From contig NZ_JAGIAM010000001.1 in NCBI RefSeq assembly GCF_017744835.1, positions 186,001 to 250,000 on the forward strand: a stretch of DNA of 64,000 nt, in the 5' to 3' direction. The DNA comes from Sphingomonas sp. GTDB taxonomy: Bacteria > Pseudomonadota > Alphaproteobacteria > Sphingomonadales > Sphingomonadaceae. Both the position numbers and the translations under genes were made by a program. Shown here in pieces: positions 1 through 8,158 of the stretch (positions within the stretch are counted from its first letter, which is position 1; each line of letters starts with the position of its first letter). Under the pieces are notes generated by a model. The model saw only the letters and a list, made by a program, of their open reading frames with translations. It was not told the DNA's origin and did not search any database.

Positions 1-2766
1 CTCCATGACGAACTCGCGGATCGAGGCGAGCACGCTGTCGCGCAAGCTGGCGAGCGACTCCTGGATGCGGTTCCACAGGCCGCTCCACCCCTCGGTGATG
101 AGCGTGCCGATCCAGCTGGCCATCATCTCCAGCCGCTCGACATTCTCCGGCCCGATGATGCGCGCCGCGCGCTCGCGCACGAAATCCCAGGTGAGGCCGA
201 GGATCTGGCGGGCGAGGTCGAGGACGGTCCAGAGGTTCCACTCGTTGGGGATCTGGATGTCGCCGAGCGCCCCGGTGAGCCAGCCGATGATGCCGCGCCG
301 CAGATGCTCGCCGAAATGATCGGCGAAGAGCTGCACCCCGCCGACCACCACGTCGATCATGTTCGAGACGAACTGGCCGGGATCGTTAACGATGGTCGAG
401 ACCGCCTCGGAGGCCTGGGCGATCATCGCATGGAAGGCGGCGGGATCGATGCCGAGCACCGAAAGCACGGCATCGAGGACCTTGATCAGCAACGCCCCCC
501 AATCGCCGGTGAGCGCAGCCTCCAATACGGCGAGCGCCGCGTTGATCGCGCCCTGGAAGACGTCGAGCAGTGCGTTCACGGCGCTGGTGAGCGCGGCGGC
601 TATCGCATTGACCGCGCTGACGAGGCTCTGCGCGACGCTGTCGATCGCGCTGTTGACGCGATTGACGGCGCTGTCGATCGCCTCGTTCAGCGCGCGCGCG
701 AGCTCGGGGAAGATCTCGCCGAGCAGCCCGTCGACCAGCCCCTTGAGCAGCTCGCCGAGCGCGCTCACGAGCGCCTGCAGCGCCTGGGAGATCGCCTCGA
801 TCAGCCCGACGACGGCGCGGCGGGCGAGATCGATCAGCCCGGTGATGGCGCTGCGGACGGCGTCGAAGATGCGGTTGACCAACGAGACCAGCGCATCGAA
901 GGCATCGCGGATGAAGTTGACGGCGCGCTCCCACCAGCTCGCCTCTTCCGACTCCCTTTTCTTGCGCTGGCGCTCGCGCTCGGCGTCTTCCTCGCCCTTG
1001 CGGATCTCGGCCTCGGCGTCGCGCTCGGCCTCGTCGTAGCGGTCGTCGATCCGGCGCTGGCCGGCATCGACTTCGCGCTGCGCCTCGGCCCTTTTATCGC
1101 GGCGCGCGCGCGAGGCCTGGCCATTGACCTCGGCCATCTGGCGGTTCTGCTCGTCGACGGTTTCCTGGCGCTTGTCCTGGATCGCCTGGCGCTCGTCCGC
1201 GACCGCCTGGCGCTGGCTGCCGTCGGCTTCCTGCTCGGCCGCCTGGCGGTCGGTCTCCGCGGTGTCCACGGCCTGCTGATGCGCGGTGTCGCGCGTATCC
1301 TGCGCGCGCGCCATCTCCTGCCGCGAGGTCTCGGCGCTGGCCTGCATCTGGGCGGCCGACGCGGTGTCGAAGCTGGCGACGACGCTGTCGGGCAGCGCCA
1401 TCGCCTGGAGCTGCGCAGCCTCGGGCGCGGGCTGGAGCCCCTCGGTCTGCGGGCCCGGAAAGGCAGGCGCGGGCGCGCTGGCGTTGAGCGCGCGCGGCAC
1501 GACCTGCTCGGGGCCCGGCCCGTCCATCACCGCCTGCGCGGCTTCCTGTCGTACCGCCGATGCCTGCTCGCGCTGCGCACCGACGGCATCGTCGAGGCGC
1601 TGCGGATCATTGGCGCCGTCGAGCGGGACTGCGGCGCGATCGGCGACGCGTGTCTCGATGCCGGGATTGGCGGTGGAGACGGCGTCGAGGCTTTCCTCGA
1701 CGCGCTCCGCGGTCGAGCTTTCGGTGAAGCGGCGCTCGATCGCGGGGCCATAGGCGGGATCGACGCGCAGCTGAGGCTGGACCGGGCCCTCGGGCACCAG
1801 CACGGTGGGGTCTGCGGCGGCGTCGAGCTCGATGTCGGGCGCGTCGGCCGGCACCGCCACCGGGCGCGGCATCGGAAGCGGCCCGTCGCCGCCGCGGCTC
1901 TCGACTTCGATCACCGGAGTCGCTTCGCCAAGCTTGGCGTTGGACGCAGTGGCGGCGTCGCCGAGGCGCGCGCCGAGCTCGGGCTGGACGGCGGCCTGCT
2001 GCGAGGGAGCCATGGTGCCATAGGCGGCCATGACGGCTTCGGGACTGTCGGCGGCAGCCAGCGCCTCGCGTGCGGCGGCGGCGGCGGCTTCGCGCTGGGC
2101 GGCGACCTCGGGGTCGAGCGTGGGTTCTACGAATTCGGGCGGAGTGAAGGTGGGGGCGATGTCGCCCTGCGCGGCTTCGGGGGCAGCGGCTTCGGGGGTG
2201 GGCGCTGCTTGGGCGGTCGGCGGTGCGGGCGTGGCCGGGGTGGGGCTTTCGGGAGCCGGTGCGGGCTGGGGCGCCGCGTCGTGGACGGGCGTGTCGGCGA
2301 GGCGGCGGAGCGACACGACGCCGGGCGGGAGCGTGCCGTGGACCGGATCGTGCGCGACCTGGGCGGTGTTCTCGCCCGCCTGGGCCTCGACTTCGGCGGG
2401 CGCCGATTCGGGGAGCACGGGCACATGCGCGAGCCGGTCGATCAGGGTGGGCAGGTCGTTCGCCAGCGCCGGTGCGCCGCCCTGCAGCTGCTGAAGCGCA
2501 TGGGCGACTTCGTGCGCGACGAGATCGGGGCCGACCTGCTCGTTCGGCAGGAAGACCACGCCGTCGAGGCTTGCGCCCTTCGCGCCGCGGCGGCGCAGCG
2601 ACTCCGCCACCGCCGGGCCGACCACCACCGGGATGTGCGCGGCACGCCCGCCGTAGCGGCTGACGATGATGCCGCGGTGCGGCAGCGGCACGGCGCGCGC
2701 GCCGCGATCCGCACGCGCGGTGGCGGTGGGGGCGGCCGAGGCGCGGAGGCGGGCCTGCGCCTTCAT
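1..2766 (-). CDS. DUF4157 (eCIS core domain) large protein, C-terminus beyond window
   Basis: Last visible gene of the contractile-injection operon; 922 codons are open and the frame runs off the left edge, so the C-terminus is unseen. Residues about 30-100 form a DUF4157 domain with the HEVAH zinc-peptidase-like motif at 85-89. A Pro/Ala/Glu-rich linker (roughly 130-480) follows, then a Gln/Arg/Glu/Lys-rich region that looks coiled-coil (roughly 480-600), then a long run of amphipathic Ala/Leu/Val helices with Trp-containing segments to the edge. DUF4157 proteins are typical of eCIS loci and are often proposed to carry or mature payloads. The ATG overlaps the stop of the upstream 86-aa gene (ATGA), implying translational coupling. 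No toxin or catalytic domain is recognisable in the visible part. Family call is firm; role as effector or tape-like component is inference. Confidence 0.85.
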   Translation of the reverse strand, partial: MKAQARLRASAAPTATARADRGARAVPLPHRGIIVSRYGGRAAHIPVVVGPAVAESLRRRGAKGASLDGVVFLPNEQVGPDLVAHEVAHALQQLQGGAPALANDLPTLIDRLAHVPVLPESAPAEVEAQAGENTAQVAHDPVHGTLPPGVVSLRRLADTPVHDAAPQPAPAPESPTPATPAPPTAQAAPTPEAAAPEAAQGDIAPTFTPPEFVEPTLDPEVAAQREAAAAAAREALAAADSPEAVMAAYGTMAPSQQAAVQPELGARLGDAATASNAKLGEATPVIEVESRGGDGPLPMPRPVAVPADAPDIELDAAADPTVLVPEGPVQPQLRVDPAYGPAIERRFTESSTAERVEESLDAVSTANPGIETRVADRAAVPLDGANDPQRLDDAVGAQREQASAVRQEAAQAVMDGPGPEQVVPRALNASAPAPAFPGPQTEGLQPAPEAAQLQAMALPDSVVASFDTASAAQMQASAETSRQEMARAQDTRDTAHQQAVDTAETDRQAAEQEADGSQRQAVADERQAIQDKRQETVDEQNRQMAEVNGQASRARRDKRAEAQREVDAGQRRIDDRYDEAERDAEAEIRKGEEDAERERQRKKRESEEASWWERAVNFIRDAFDALVSLVNRIFDAVRSAITGLIDLARRAVVGLIEAISQALQALVSALGELLKGLVDGLLGEIFPELARALNEAIDSAVNRVNSAIDSVAQSLVSAVNAIAAALTSAVNALLDVFQGAINAALAVLEAALTGDWGALLIKVLDAVLSVLGIDPAAFHAMIAQASEAVSTIVNDPGQFVSNMIDVVVGGVQLFADHFGEHLRRGIIGWLTGALGDIQIPNEWNLWTVLDLARQILGLTWDFVRERAARIIGPENVERLEMMASWIGTLITEGWSGLWNRIQESLASLRDSVLASIREFVME

Positions 2767-3023
2767 GCGGGGCCTCCGTGGGTCAGGCGCGCGCGGTCGC
2801 GGACGTTGCGGGCGATGGCCTGGCCCAGGTCCTCGCCGCGCATCGCCGGGTCGAGCTCGAGGACAAAAGCGCCGAGCGTATCGCTCCAGCCGATGCCGGC
2901 GGCGCGATCGGCTTCCCACAGCCGGCCGACCTCGCGGTGGAAGGCGGCGGCGACTCGCGCGCCCTCGGCCGCGCTCGCGCCGGGGAGGAGGAATTCGCCG
3001 AGCTCGATCACGGCGCCGCTCAT
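2763..3023 (-). CDS. Small hypothetical protein of the eCIS operon (86 aa)
   Basis: An 86-aa acidic to neutral soluble protein lying between the AAA+ ATPase and the DUF4157 gene. No family recognised. The start MSGAV at 3023 is chosen because its ATG overlaps the TGA of the ATPase gene (ATGA), and its own TGA overlaps the ATG of the DUF4157 gene in the same way. An in-frame ATG three codons further upstream (3032) is possible but less likely. The double coupling argues that it is translated and belongs to the apparatus or serves the DUF4157 protein, for example as a small chaperone or adaptor. That role is inferred from position only. Confidence 0.7.
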   Translation of the reverse strand: MSGAVIELGEFLLPGASAAEGARVAAAFHREVGRLWEADRAAGIGWSDTLGAFVLELDPAMRGEDLGQAIARNVRDRARLTHGGPA

Positions 3024-4888
3024 GACCAGCACCTCGCCTCGATCTCAGCGACGGGGCGGCCGAGCTTGAGATATTCCTCGCGCGCGGCATCGAGGACATG
3101 GTCCATGGTCAGCGCGTCCCCCGAGCCCTGCGCCGCTGCGCGGAAGGCGGCGCCCAGCGCGATGTTGCGGATGATGCCGCCCGAGAGCGGCAGGCGGGCG
3201 AGGCGGGCGCAGTCGAGCGCGGCGGCGTCGAGGCCCGGGGGAAAGGCGCGCTCCCAGATGCGGCGGCGCTCGTCGATGCCGGGCATGGGGAATTGCAGGA
3301 TGAAGCGCAGGCGGCGGGTGAAGGCCTCGTCGAGCGCGTCGCGCAGGTTGGTGGTGAGGATGGCGAGGCCGGCGAAGCCCTCCATCAGCTGGAGCAGATA
3401 GCCCACTTCCATGTTCGCATAGCGGTCGACCGCGTCGCGGACCTCGCTGCGCTTGCCGAAGATGGCGTCGGCCTCGTCGAACAGCAGCACGCCCCCGCCC
3501 GCCTCGGCGGCGGCGAAGATGCGGCGGAGGTTCTTCTCGGTCTCGCCGATATATTTGCTGACGATCGCCGAGACCTCGACGCGGTAGAGGTCGAGCCCGA
3601 GCGCGCGCGCCACCGCTTCGGCCGCCATGGTCTTGCCGGTGCCGCTCTCGCCCGAGAAGAGCGCGGCGATGCCGAGGCCGCGCCCGCCCGCGGCGGTGCC
3701 CGACCATTGATCGAGGATGCGGTGGTGGACGCGCGCGGCGGAGACGATCGTCTCGAGCGTGCGGCGCGCATCATCGGGCAGGATCACGCGGTCGAGCGTC
3801 ACGACGGGCTCGATGCGATCGATGAGCGCCATGTCGCGCGGGCGGGCAGCGTCGCGCGCGGCTGCCCAGAGCCGCGCGGGCTCGTCGCGTCCATGCGCCG
3901 CGGCGAGCGCGGCGATGGCGGGAGTCGAGAGGCGGAAGCGCGCGGCGAGCTCGTCCAGCCGGCCGGCATGCGCGGCCTGGGCGTCACCGAGCGCAGCCCC
4001 CCAGGCGGCGCGGCGCTTGCCGCGATCGTGCTGCACCGAAATTCGGTGCGCGCCCAGCAGCGGCGGCGGCGCGTCGAGCCCCGCGAGGATCACCGGCCCG
4101 GTCCAGCCCATGAGCTGCGCCGGGGACGTAGCCCCGTCGCAGACCAGCACGAGCCCGAGGCCATGCAACAGGCTGTCGCGGAGCCAGAGATTTTGGAGCT
4201 GATCAAGCTCGTCGACAATCTGGGGGAGGCGCGCGGCGGGGAGGACGAGGGCGCCGAGGCCCGCGCGCCGCAGCCCCTCGATCGCATGGCCGATCGCTTC
4301 GCCGACATCCTCGCACGCGAGCGCGACCGGGGGCGCCGAGAAGCGGACGTCGATCCGCGCGGCGATCTCGGCGACGGTGGCGTCGTCGGTCGGCGCTTCG
4401 TGAGGCCCGATCGCCAGCGAGAGCGCCGCCAGCGCGGGTGCCAGCTGCGAGACGCCGCTGAGGAAGTGCAGCACGGGCTCCTCGACCCACATCGGCCGTT
4501 CGGTAAAACGCCCCTCCCCGCCGATCGCGAGAAGCCGCGCGCGGCGCAGCGCGCCGTCCGGCCGCAGCGCCTGCCAGTCGAGCCCGTCGCAGACGCGCAT
4601 CGCCAGCGCCACGCTCGGCGGACCGGAACCGATCCGCGCCACCAGCCCCGCGGTGGTGCCGCACAGCTCGGCCGCGGCGGCGAACAAGAGGCACTGGCGC
4701 TCGGGGTCCGACAGAGCGAGCCGCCGGCCGAGCTCGAGCAGGAGCGGTGCAGGGCAGGATTCGGCGTCGACCGGATCGGGCGCCTTGCAGCCGGCCAGCT
4801 CGGCGAGCCGCTCGTGCAGGCTGTCGAGCGCCGCGGCGACCTGCGCACCATCGCGGCGGACCGAGAGCGGGATGGCGGAGACGGTCAT
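3020..4888 (-). CDS. AAA+ ATPase of the contractile injection system (Afp15-like)
   Basis: A 622-aa protein with a single C-terminal AAA+ module. Walker A GESGTGKT is at 413-420, Walker B LLFDEAD at 468-474, a sensor-1 TTN at 512-514, an arginine pair at 525-526 and a sensor-2-like GGIIRN at about 570-575. The N-terminal 360 residues are the helical/winged-helix extension seen in eCIS and other tail-like ATPases. Such ATPases (Afp15/Pvc15) are encoded in nearly all eCIS loci and are thought to act in the producer cytoplasm during particle assembly or payload loading. The start at 4888 overlaps the stop of the DUF4255 gene by ATGA. Long antisense-like upstream extensions of this frame lie inside the DUF4255 gene and are not real. 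Confidence 0.9.
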   Translation of the reverse strand: MTVSAIPLSVRRDGAQVAAALDSLHERLAELAGCKAPDPVDAESCPAPLLLELGRRLALSDPERQCLLFAAAAELCGTTAGLVARIGSGPPSVALAMRVCDGLDWQALRPDGALRRARLLAIGGEGRFTERPMWVEEPVLHFLSGVSQLAPALAALSLAIGPHEAPTDDATVAEIAARIDVRFSAPPVALACEDVGEAIGHAIEGLRRAGLGALVLPAARLPQIVDELDQLQNLWLRDSLLHGLGLVLVCDGATSPAQLMGWTGPVILAGLDAPPPLLGAHRISVQHDRGKRRAAWGAALGDAQAAHAGRLDELAARFRLSTPAIAALAAAHGRDEPARLWAAARDAARPRDMALIDRIEPVVTLDRVILPDDARRTLETIVSAARVHHRILDQWSGTAAGGRGLGIAALFSGESGTGKTMAAEAVARALGLDLYRVEVSAIVSKYIGETEKNLRRIFAAAEAGGGVLLFDEADAIFGKRSEVRDAVDRYANMEVGYLLQLMEGFAGLAILTTNLRDALDEAFTRRLRFILQFPMPGIDERRRIWERAFPPGLDAAALDCARLARLPLSGGIIRNIALGAAFRAAAQGSGDALTMDHVLDAAREEYLKLGRPVAEIEARCWS

Positions 4889-6216
4889 GCCGGCACCGTC
4901 AGGACAGGTCCGGTGACGCCGCCGCCGTCCTCGGTGAGCGCGCTTTCGGCGCCGTCGACGACGACGCGGGCGAGATAATCCCCCTGGCGCACGCCGCTGA
5001 TCGGGATGACGCGCTGGTCGACCGAGGACTCCGGCACGCCGGGCGCCGGCTGCGGCGCCGTGAACGAGAAGGAGGCGAAGCGGCCGTCCGCGCCGGCCGC
5101 GGTGGCGTTGAGCATCAGCTCGCAGCGTTGATGGCTGCCGACGTCGACGTCGAAACGCGCGGTCACGTCGAAGCGCACCGCGCCTTGCGGACTGACCTGG
5201 CGATTGCCGATGGTGAAGCCGTTGGCGGGGCGCAGCACCGGGCGGATGGCGAGCGGCACGAGATTCGAGCGCTCGCCCGCTATGGTGCCTGTCGCGGGCG
5301 GCGGGAGCGAGCCCGGCGGCTTGGGCCATTCCTGGCGGACCTGGAGCGAGACCAGCCCGGGCCGCAGGTCGGCGGGGAGATCGACTTCGAGCCGATCGCT
5401 GCGCAGGCGCGCCGGATCGGCGGGCACGAGGACCGCGCCGACCACGACCGCAGTGATGTCGCCGCGCAGGCCCGAGCCTTCGAGACGCAGCACCTCGCCG
5501 GGCGAGGCGATCGCCCGTTCGGCGAAGGGCCCCGCCGCGCCGGCGGCGAGCAGCACGCGATCAATGCTCGGGGCGCGCAGCAGCGTCACCGAATAGCGGC
5601 CTTCGCGCACCGGCGGGGCAGTCGCGGCGCGGCGGCGGCTCTCCATGAGCAGCGTGCCGACGCGATAGATCATGCCGGTGCGCACCCCGCTGTTGAAGGT
5701 CGACCAGATTTGCGAGAAGGCCTCCAGCTCGTGGAACATCGGCTCGACGGTGATCGGCGCGGGCTGATCGGCCAGATCGAGCAGCGCCTGCGGAAGCGGC
5801 GACCCGTTGGGGAAGTTCGCCGCCGCCATCGCCTGCAGCCGCTCGCGCGCGAGCATGGGCGTTTCGTGAAGCCCGAGCAGCGCGAGGCCGAGCGGGGCGT
5901 CGCCCGCCGAGCTGTCCTGGCCATAGACGCCGAGCACATAGAGCACGTCGAGCGCGAGCAGCGCGCTGGCCCGGCGCTCCCCGCTCGGGGCATAGGCGGC
6001 GCCCCGGCTCGACATCCAGGACGTGTTGGGCGTCAGCCGCCAGGGATAGATGGTGAGCGTCGCGCGCGCCGGATTGGCCGTGGCCATCTGATCGGGCGCG
6101 CGCGTGACGACGTCGAACTGGCCGGTCTGCTGCACATCGGCGGCATCGTTGATGCTCTGCTGGATGCAAGTCCGCATCGCATGATTGAGTGCGGCGAGGG
6201 CGAAGCCGTCCGGCAT
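4885..6216 (-). CDS. DUF4255 domain protein with C-terminal Ig-like region (Afp16-like)
   Basis: A 443-aa protein. Residues about 5-200 match the DUF4255 (Pvc16/Afp16) pattern: an N-terminal helix, then a Leu-rich stretch reading LLALDVLYVLGVYG, then an LLGLHE segment. The rest (about 215-430) is Pro/Gly/Val-rich beta sequence that looks like one or two Ig-fold domains ending in VLTVPA. In eCIS particles this family supplies the tail-terminator cap at the distal end of the sheath/tube. It sits directly upstream of the ATPase with a 4-nt overlap. The family call is good. The boundary of the Ig-like part is by eye. Confidence 0.85.
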   Translation of the reverse strand: MPDGFALAALNHAMRTCIQQSINDAADVQQTGQFDVVTRAPDQMATANPARATLTIYPWRLTPNTSWMSSRGAAYAPSGERRASALLALDVLYVLGVYGQDSSAGDAPLGLALLGLHETPMLARERLQAMAAANFPNGSPLPQALLDLADQPAPITVEPMFHELEAFSQIWSTFNSGVRTGMIYRVGTLLMESRRRAATAPPVREGRYSVTLLRAPSIDRVLLAAGAAGPFAERAIASPGEVLRLEGSGLRGDITAVVVGAVLVPADPARLRSDRLEVDLPADLRPGLVSLQVRQEWPKPPGSLPPPATGTIAGERSNLVPLAIRPVLRPANGFTIGNRQVSPQGAVRFDVTARFDVDVGSHQRCELMLNATAAGADGRFASFSFTAPQPAPGVPESSVDQRVIPISGVRQGDYLARVVVDGAESALTEDGGGVTGPVLTVPA

Positions 6217-6219
6217 CGC

Positions 6220-6936
6220 TCAGCGCTTCCGGCTGGCGCGATAGTCGTCGAGCGACTGGCGCACCGCTGCGCGGGGAAGCACCACCGGCCGCGTGACGAC
6301 CGGCCGGGCGGCGGGCCGGGCGGACTGCGCGGGGGTTTCCGCCGCGGCGCGGACCTCGATGCGGCCGATGCGCAGCGTGAAGCCCGTGTCGCTTCGCAGG
6401 ATCGTCTCGCCGGGCTCGGCCGGAGACGCGGCCCGATCGATCGCCCGCGCGTCGGCCAGAGCGGGCTCCTGCGGCGGGAGCAGCGGCTCGACGCGCGAGT
6501 CCGGCGCCTCCGCGGCCTTCGGTGGGAGAAGCTGGGCGCTGTCCTGTCGTGCGGTCGAGGCGGCGGGCTGCGGCTCTGCCGCGATGTCCGCCTGGGACTT
6601 CGGAATCGCCGTCGGGGTCTCGTTGGGAACGCGGCTCGGAACCGCCTCCGCCGCCGCGGGGCGGCTGGCCACCGACGGCAGGAGGGGCGCTGCGCGGGCT
6701 TCTGCTGCGCGGCCCGGCCGCTTCGGCGCCCGTGCGGCGACAGGTGCGACGGGGCGAGTGACGGGTGCCGCACGTCGCGCAGGACTTTCTGCCGGCGCAT
6801 CGTCGTCGCGCCGTGCGGCCCATTCGATGTCTTCGGCGAGGACGTCCGCCTGCTCGAAACGGGAGTGCGGCCGGTGCACGGCGACTGCGGCGCGGCCCTG
6901 TGCGGCTTCGAGCAAGGTGGCGAGCAGGCCGCTCAT
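6220..6936 (-). CDS. Pro/Ala-rich eCIS-locus protein of unknown function (238 aa)
   Basis: A 238-aa low-complexity protein rich in Pro, Ala and Arg. A short N-terminal helix (MSGLLATLLEAAQG) is followed by a disordered-looking linker. Near residues 190-200 there is a compact hydrophobic patch, GFTLRIGRIEVRA, and then a basic C-terminus. I recognise no domain. Translation is coupled to the upstream chaperone-like gene (ATGA overlap at 6933-6936), and the downstream DUF4255 ATG lies 3 nt beyond its stop. Position between baseplate-type and cap genes suggests a structural or assembly factor. The hydrophobic patch resembles short motifs I recall in other tail-locus hypotheticals, which I cannot verify here. 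Confidence 0.75.
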   Translation of the reverse strand: MSGLLATLLEAAQGRAAVAVHRPHSRFEQADVLAEDIEWAARRDDDAPAESPARRAAPVTRPVAPVAARAPKRPGRAAEARAAPLLPSVASRPAAAEAVPSRVPNETPTAIPKSQADIAAEPQPAASTARQDSAQLLPPKAAEAPDSRVEPLLPPQEPALADARAIDRAASPAEPGETILRSDTGFTLRIGRIEVRAAAETPAQSARPAARPVVTRPVVLPRAAVRQSLDDYRASRKR

Positions 6937-7619
6937 GACGCGAGCTTCGCGAGATAGAGGCCGCGCCGCGCCGGGCTGAGCGCGAGGATCTCGCGCTCGG
7001 TCCAGCCATAGGCGCGCGCGAGCCGGTCGACGGTGTCGATGGTGCGCGCGGCGATGCTCTCGATCTCGCGCCACAGCCAGGGGACGATGTCGAAGCGCGT
7101 GTCGAACATCGTTTCGCAGCCGCTGCAGGTCAGTTCGAAGCGGATGTCGAGCAGCGGAAACGCGCCGGCGAGCGCCCGCTCGACCGCCTCGCGCCACTCC
7201 GGATCGTCCGGATCGGCATCGCCGCCGGCGATCTCGTCGATCAACAGGTCCGGCCGGGCCGCCAGCACTGCCCTGGCGATCGCCGCGCTGGTGGGCGCGC
7301 GCAGCAGGACCTCGCGCCCGCCGACGCGCGCCGCGACGCCCTGGGCCGGTGCGGCCTCGGGCAGCGCGCCGAGATCGAAATCGGCCTCATTGCCTTCGCC
7401 GCAGTGCGGACAGCGCGCGAAGAAGCCGATCTGCCGGCCGAACGTCGCCATGCGCGCGTCGATGAGCAGCCGGTCGCGCCGGTCGACGGGCATGTCGGCC
7501 GCCGCTGCAGCGGAAACGCCGTCCAGCGTCGCTGCGAGCAGCACGGCCTGGTCGAGCGGAGCCAGCCGGCTTCCTTGCTCGATCAGGGCGAGCGCGACAT
7601 GTTCGTCGAGGGCGAGCAT
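6933..7619 (-). CDS. T4-type baseplate hub assembly chaperone-like protein (zinc-ribbon CxxC pairs)
   Basis: A 228-aa protein with two CxxC pairs, C70/C73 (CPHC) and C165/C168 (CSGC), probably binding zinc. The C-terminal part holds a Trp/Arg-rich helix and the segment YGWTEREILALSPARRGLYL, typical of the T4_baseplate (gp26/gp51-like) family found in contractile tail loci. It lies immediately downstream of the tube gene with a 8-nt gap and is coupled to the next gene by ATGA. The likely role is assembly of the baseplate hub, by family resemblance. Start chosen at MLALDEH (7619); longer versions of the frame run into the tube and sheath genes. Confidence 0.75.
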   Translation of the reverse strand: MLALDEHVALALIEQGSRLAPLDQAVLLAATLDGVSAAAAADMPVDRRDRLLIDARMATFGRQIGFFARCPHCGEGNEADFDLGALPEAAPAQGVAARVGGREVLLRAPTSAAIARAVLAARPDLLIDEIAGGDADPDDPEWREAVERALAGAFPLLDIRFELTCSGCETMFDTRFDIVPWLWREIESIAARTIDTVDRLARAYGWTEREILALSPARRGLYLAKLAS

Positions 7620-7627
7620 GGCCGCGC

Positions 7628-8143
7628 CTAGACGACCGCGGGTTCGGTCGGCTCGGGGACATCCAGGTCGCGTTCGAAGCCTTCGTGCTGCAGCACGAGC
7701 GACTGGATGGCGACGGCGTTGGCATTGGCGTCCAGCTCGGGCAGCGCGCTGAACTCGGAGACCCAGGCGCGATAGATCTTGTAGACCAGCGCGACCTGCC
7801 CCGCTTCGTTGTGCAGCTCCAGCAGCAGGTCCTTGCGGAAGCCCTTGAGCGCGATCTGCGCGCTCGCGGGGTTGTTGATCCGCCAGACGAGCGAGGCCCA
7901 GCCTTCGAATTCGGTGTCGTGGGTGACGCCGCGCTCGAGCGTCAGCGGCTCGAACTTGGTGTTGCCGGGCGACTTGCGCATCGCAGTGGGGTCGCCCCCG
8001 TCGCGATGCTCGACCACTTCGGTGGTGCGCTTGAGCGCGCTCACCTTGGAGATGCCGGCGACATATTTGCCGTCCCATTTGAGGCGGAAGCGGAAGCTCT
8101 TGTACGGATCGAAGCGCTGCGCGTTGACGATGAAACCTGCCAT
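7628..8143 (-). CDS. Tail tube protein (T4 gp19-like, Afp1/Afp5 family)
   Basis: A 171-aa protein beginning MAGFIVNAQRFDPYKSF, with an FRFRLKWDGKYVAGISKVS segment and a later ELHNEAGQVALVYKIYRAWVSE segment. This is the classic pattern of phage_T4_gp19-family inner tube proteins of eCIS particles and T4-like tails. These stack as hexamers inside the sheath and form the conduit that is driven out on contraction. It follows the sheath gene after a 15-bp gap. Only one tube gene is visible in this window; other eCIS loci often have two, and a second could lie beyond the left edge. Confidence 0.92.
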   Translation of the reverse strand: MAGFIVNAQRFDPYKSFRFRLKWDGKYVAGISKVSALKRTTEVVEHRDGGDPTAMRKSPGNTKFEPLTLERGVTHDTEFEGWASLVWRINNPASAQIALKGFRKDLLLELHNEAGQVALVYKIYRAWVSEFSALPELDANANAVAIQSLVLQHEGFERDLDVPEPTEPAVV

Positions 8144-8158
8144 GGCGGGTCCCCCTGT

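Noticed and set aside
304..3069. Very long open frame on the plus strand (about 920 codons)
   Set aside because: It is the antisense of the DUF4157 gene in matched codon phase; high-GC third positions keep the opposite strand open. It has no recognised domain and no ribosome site, and the minus-strand reading has a clear HEVAH motif and coupled neighbours.
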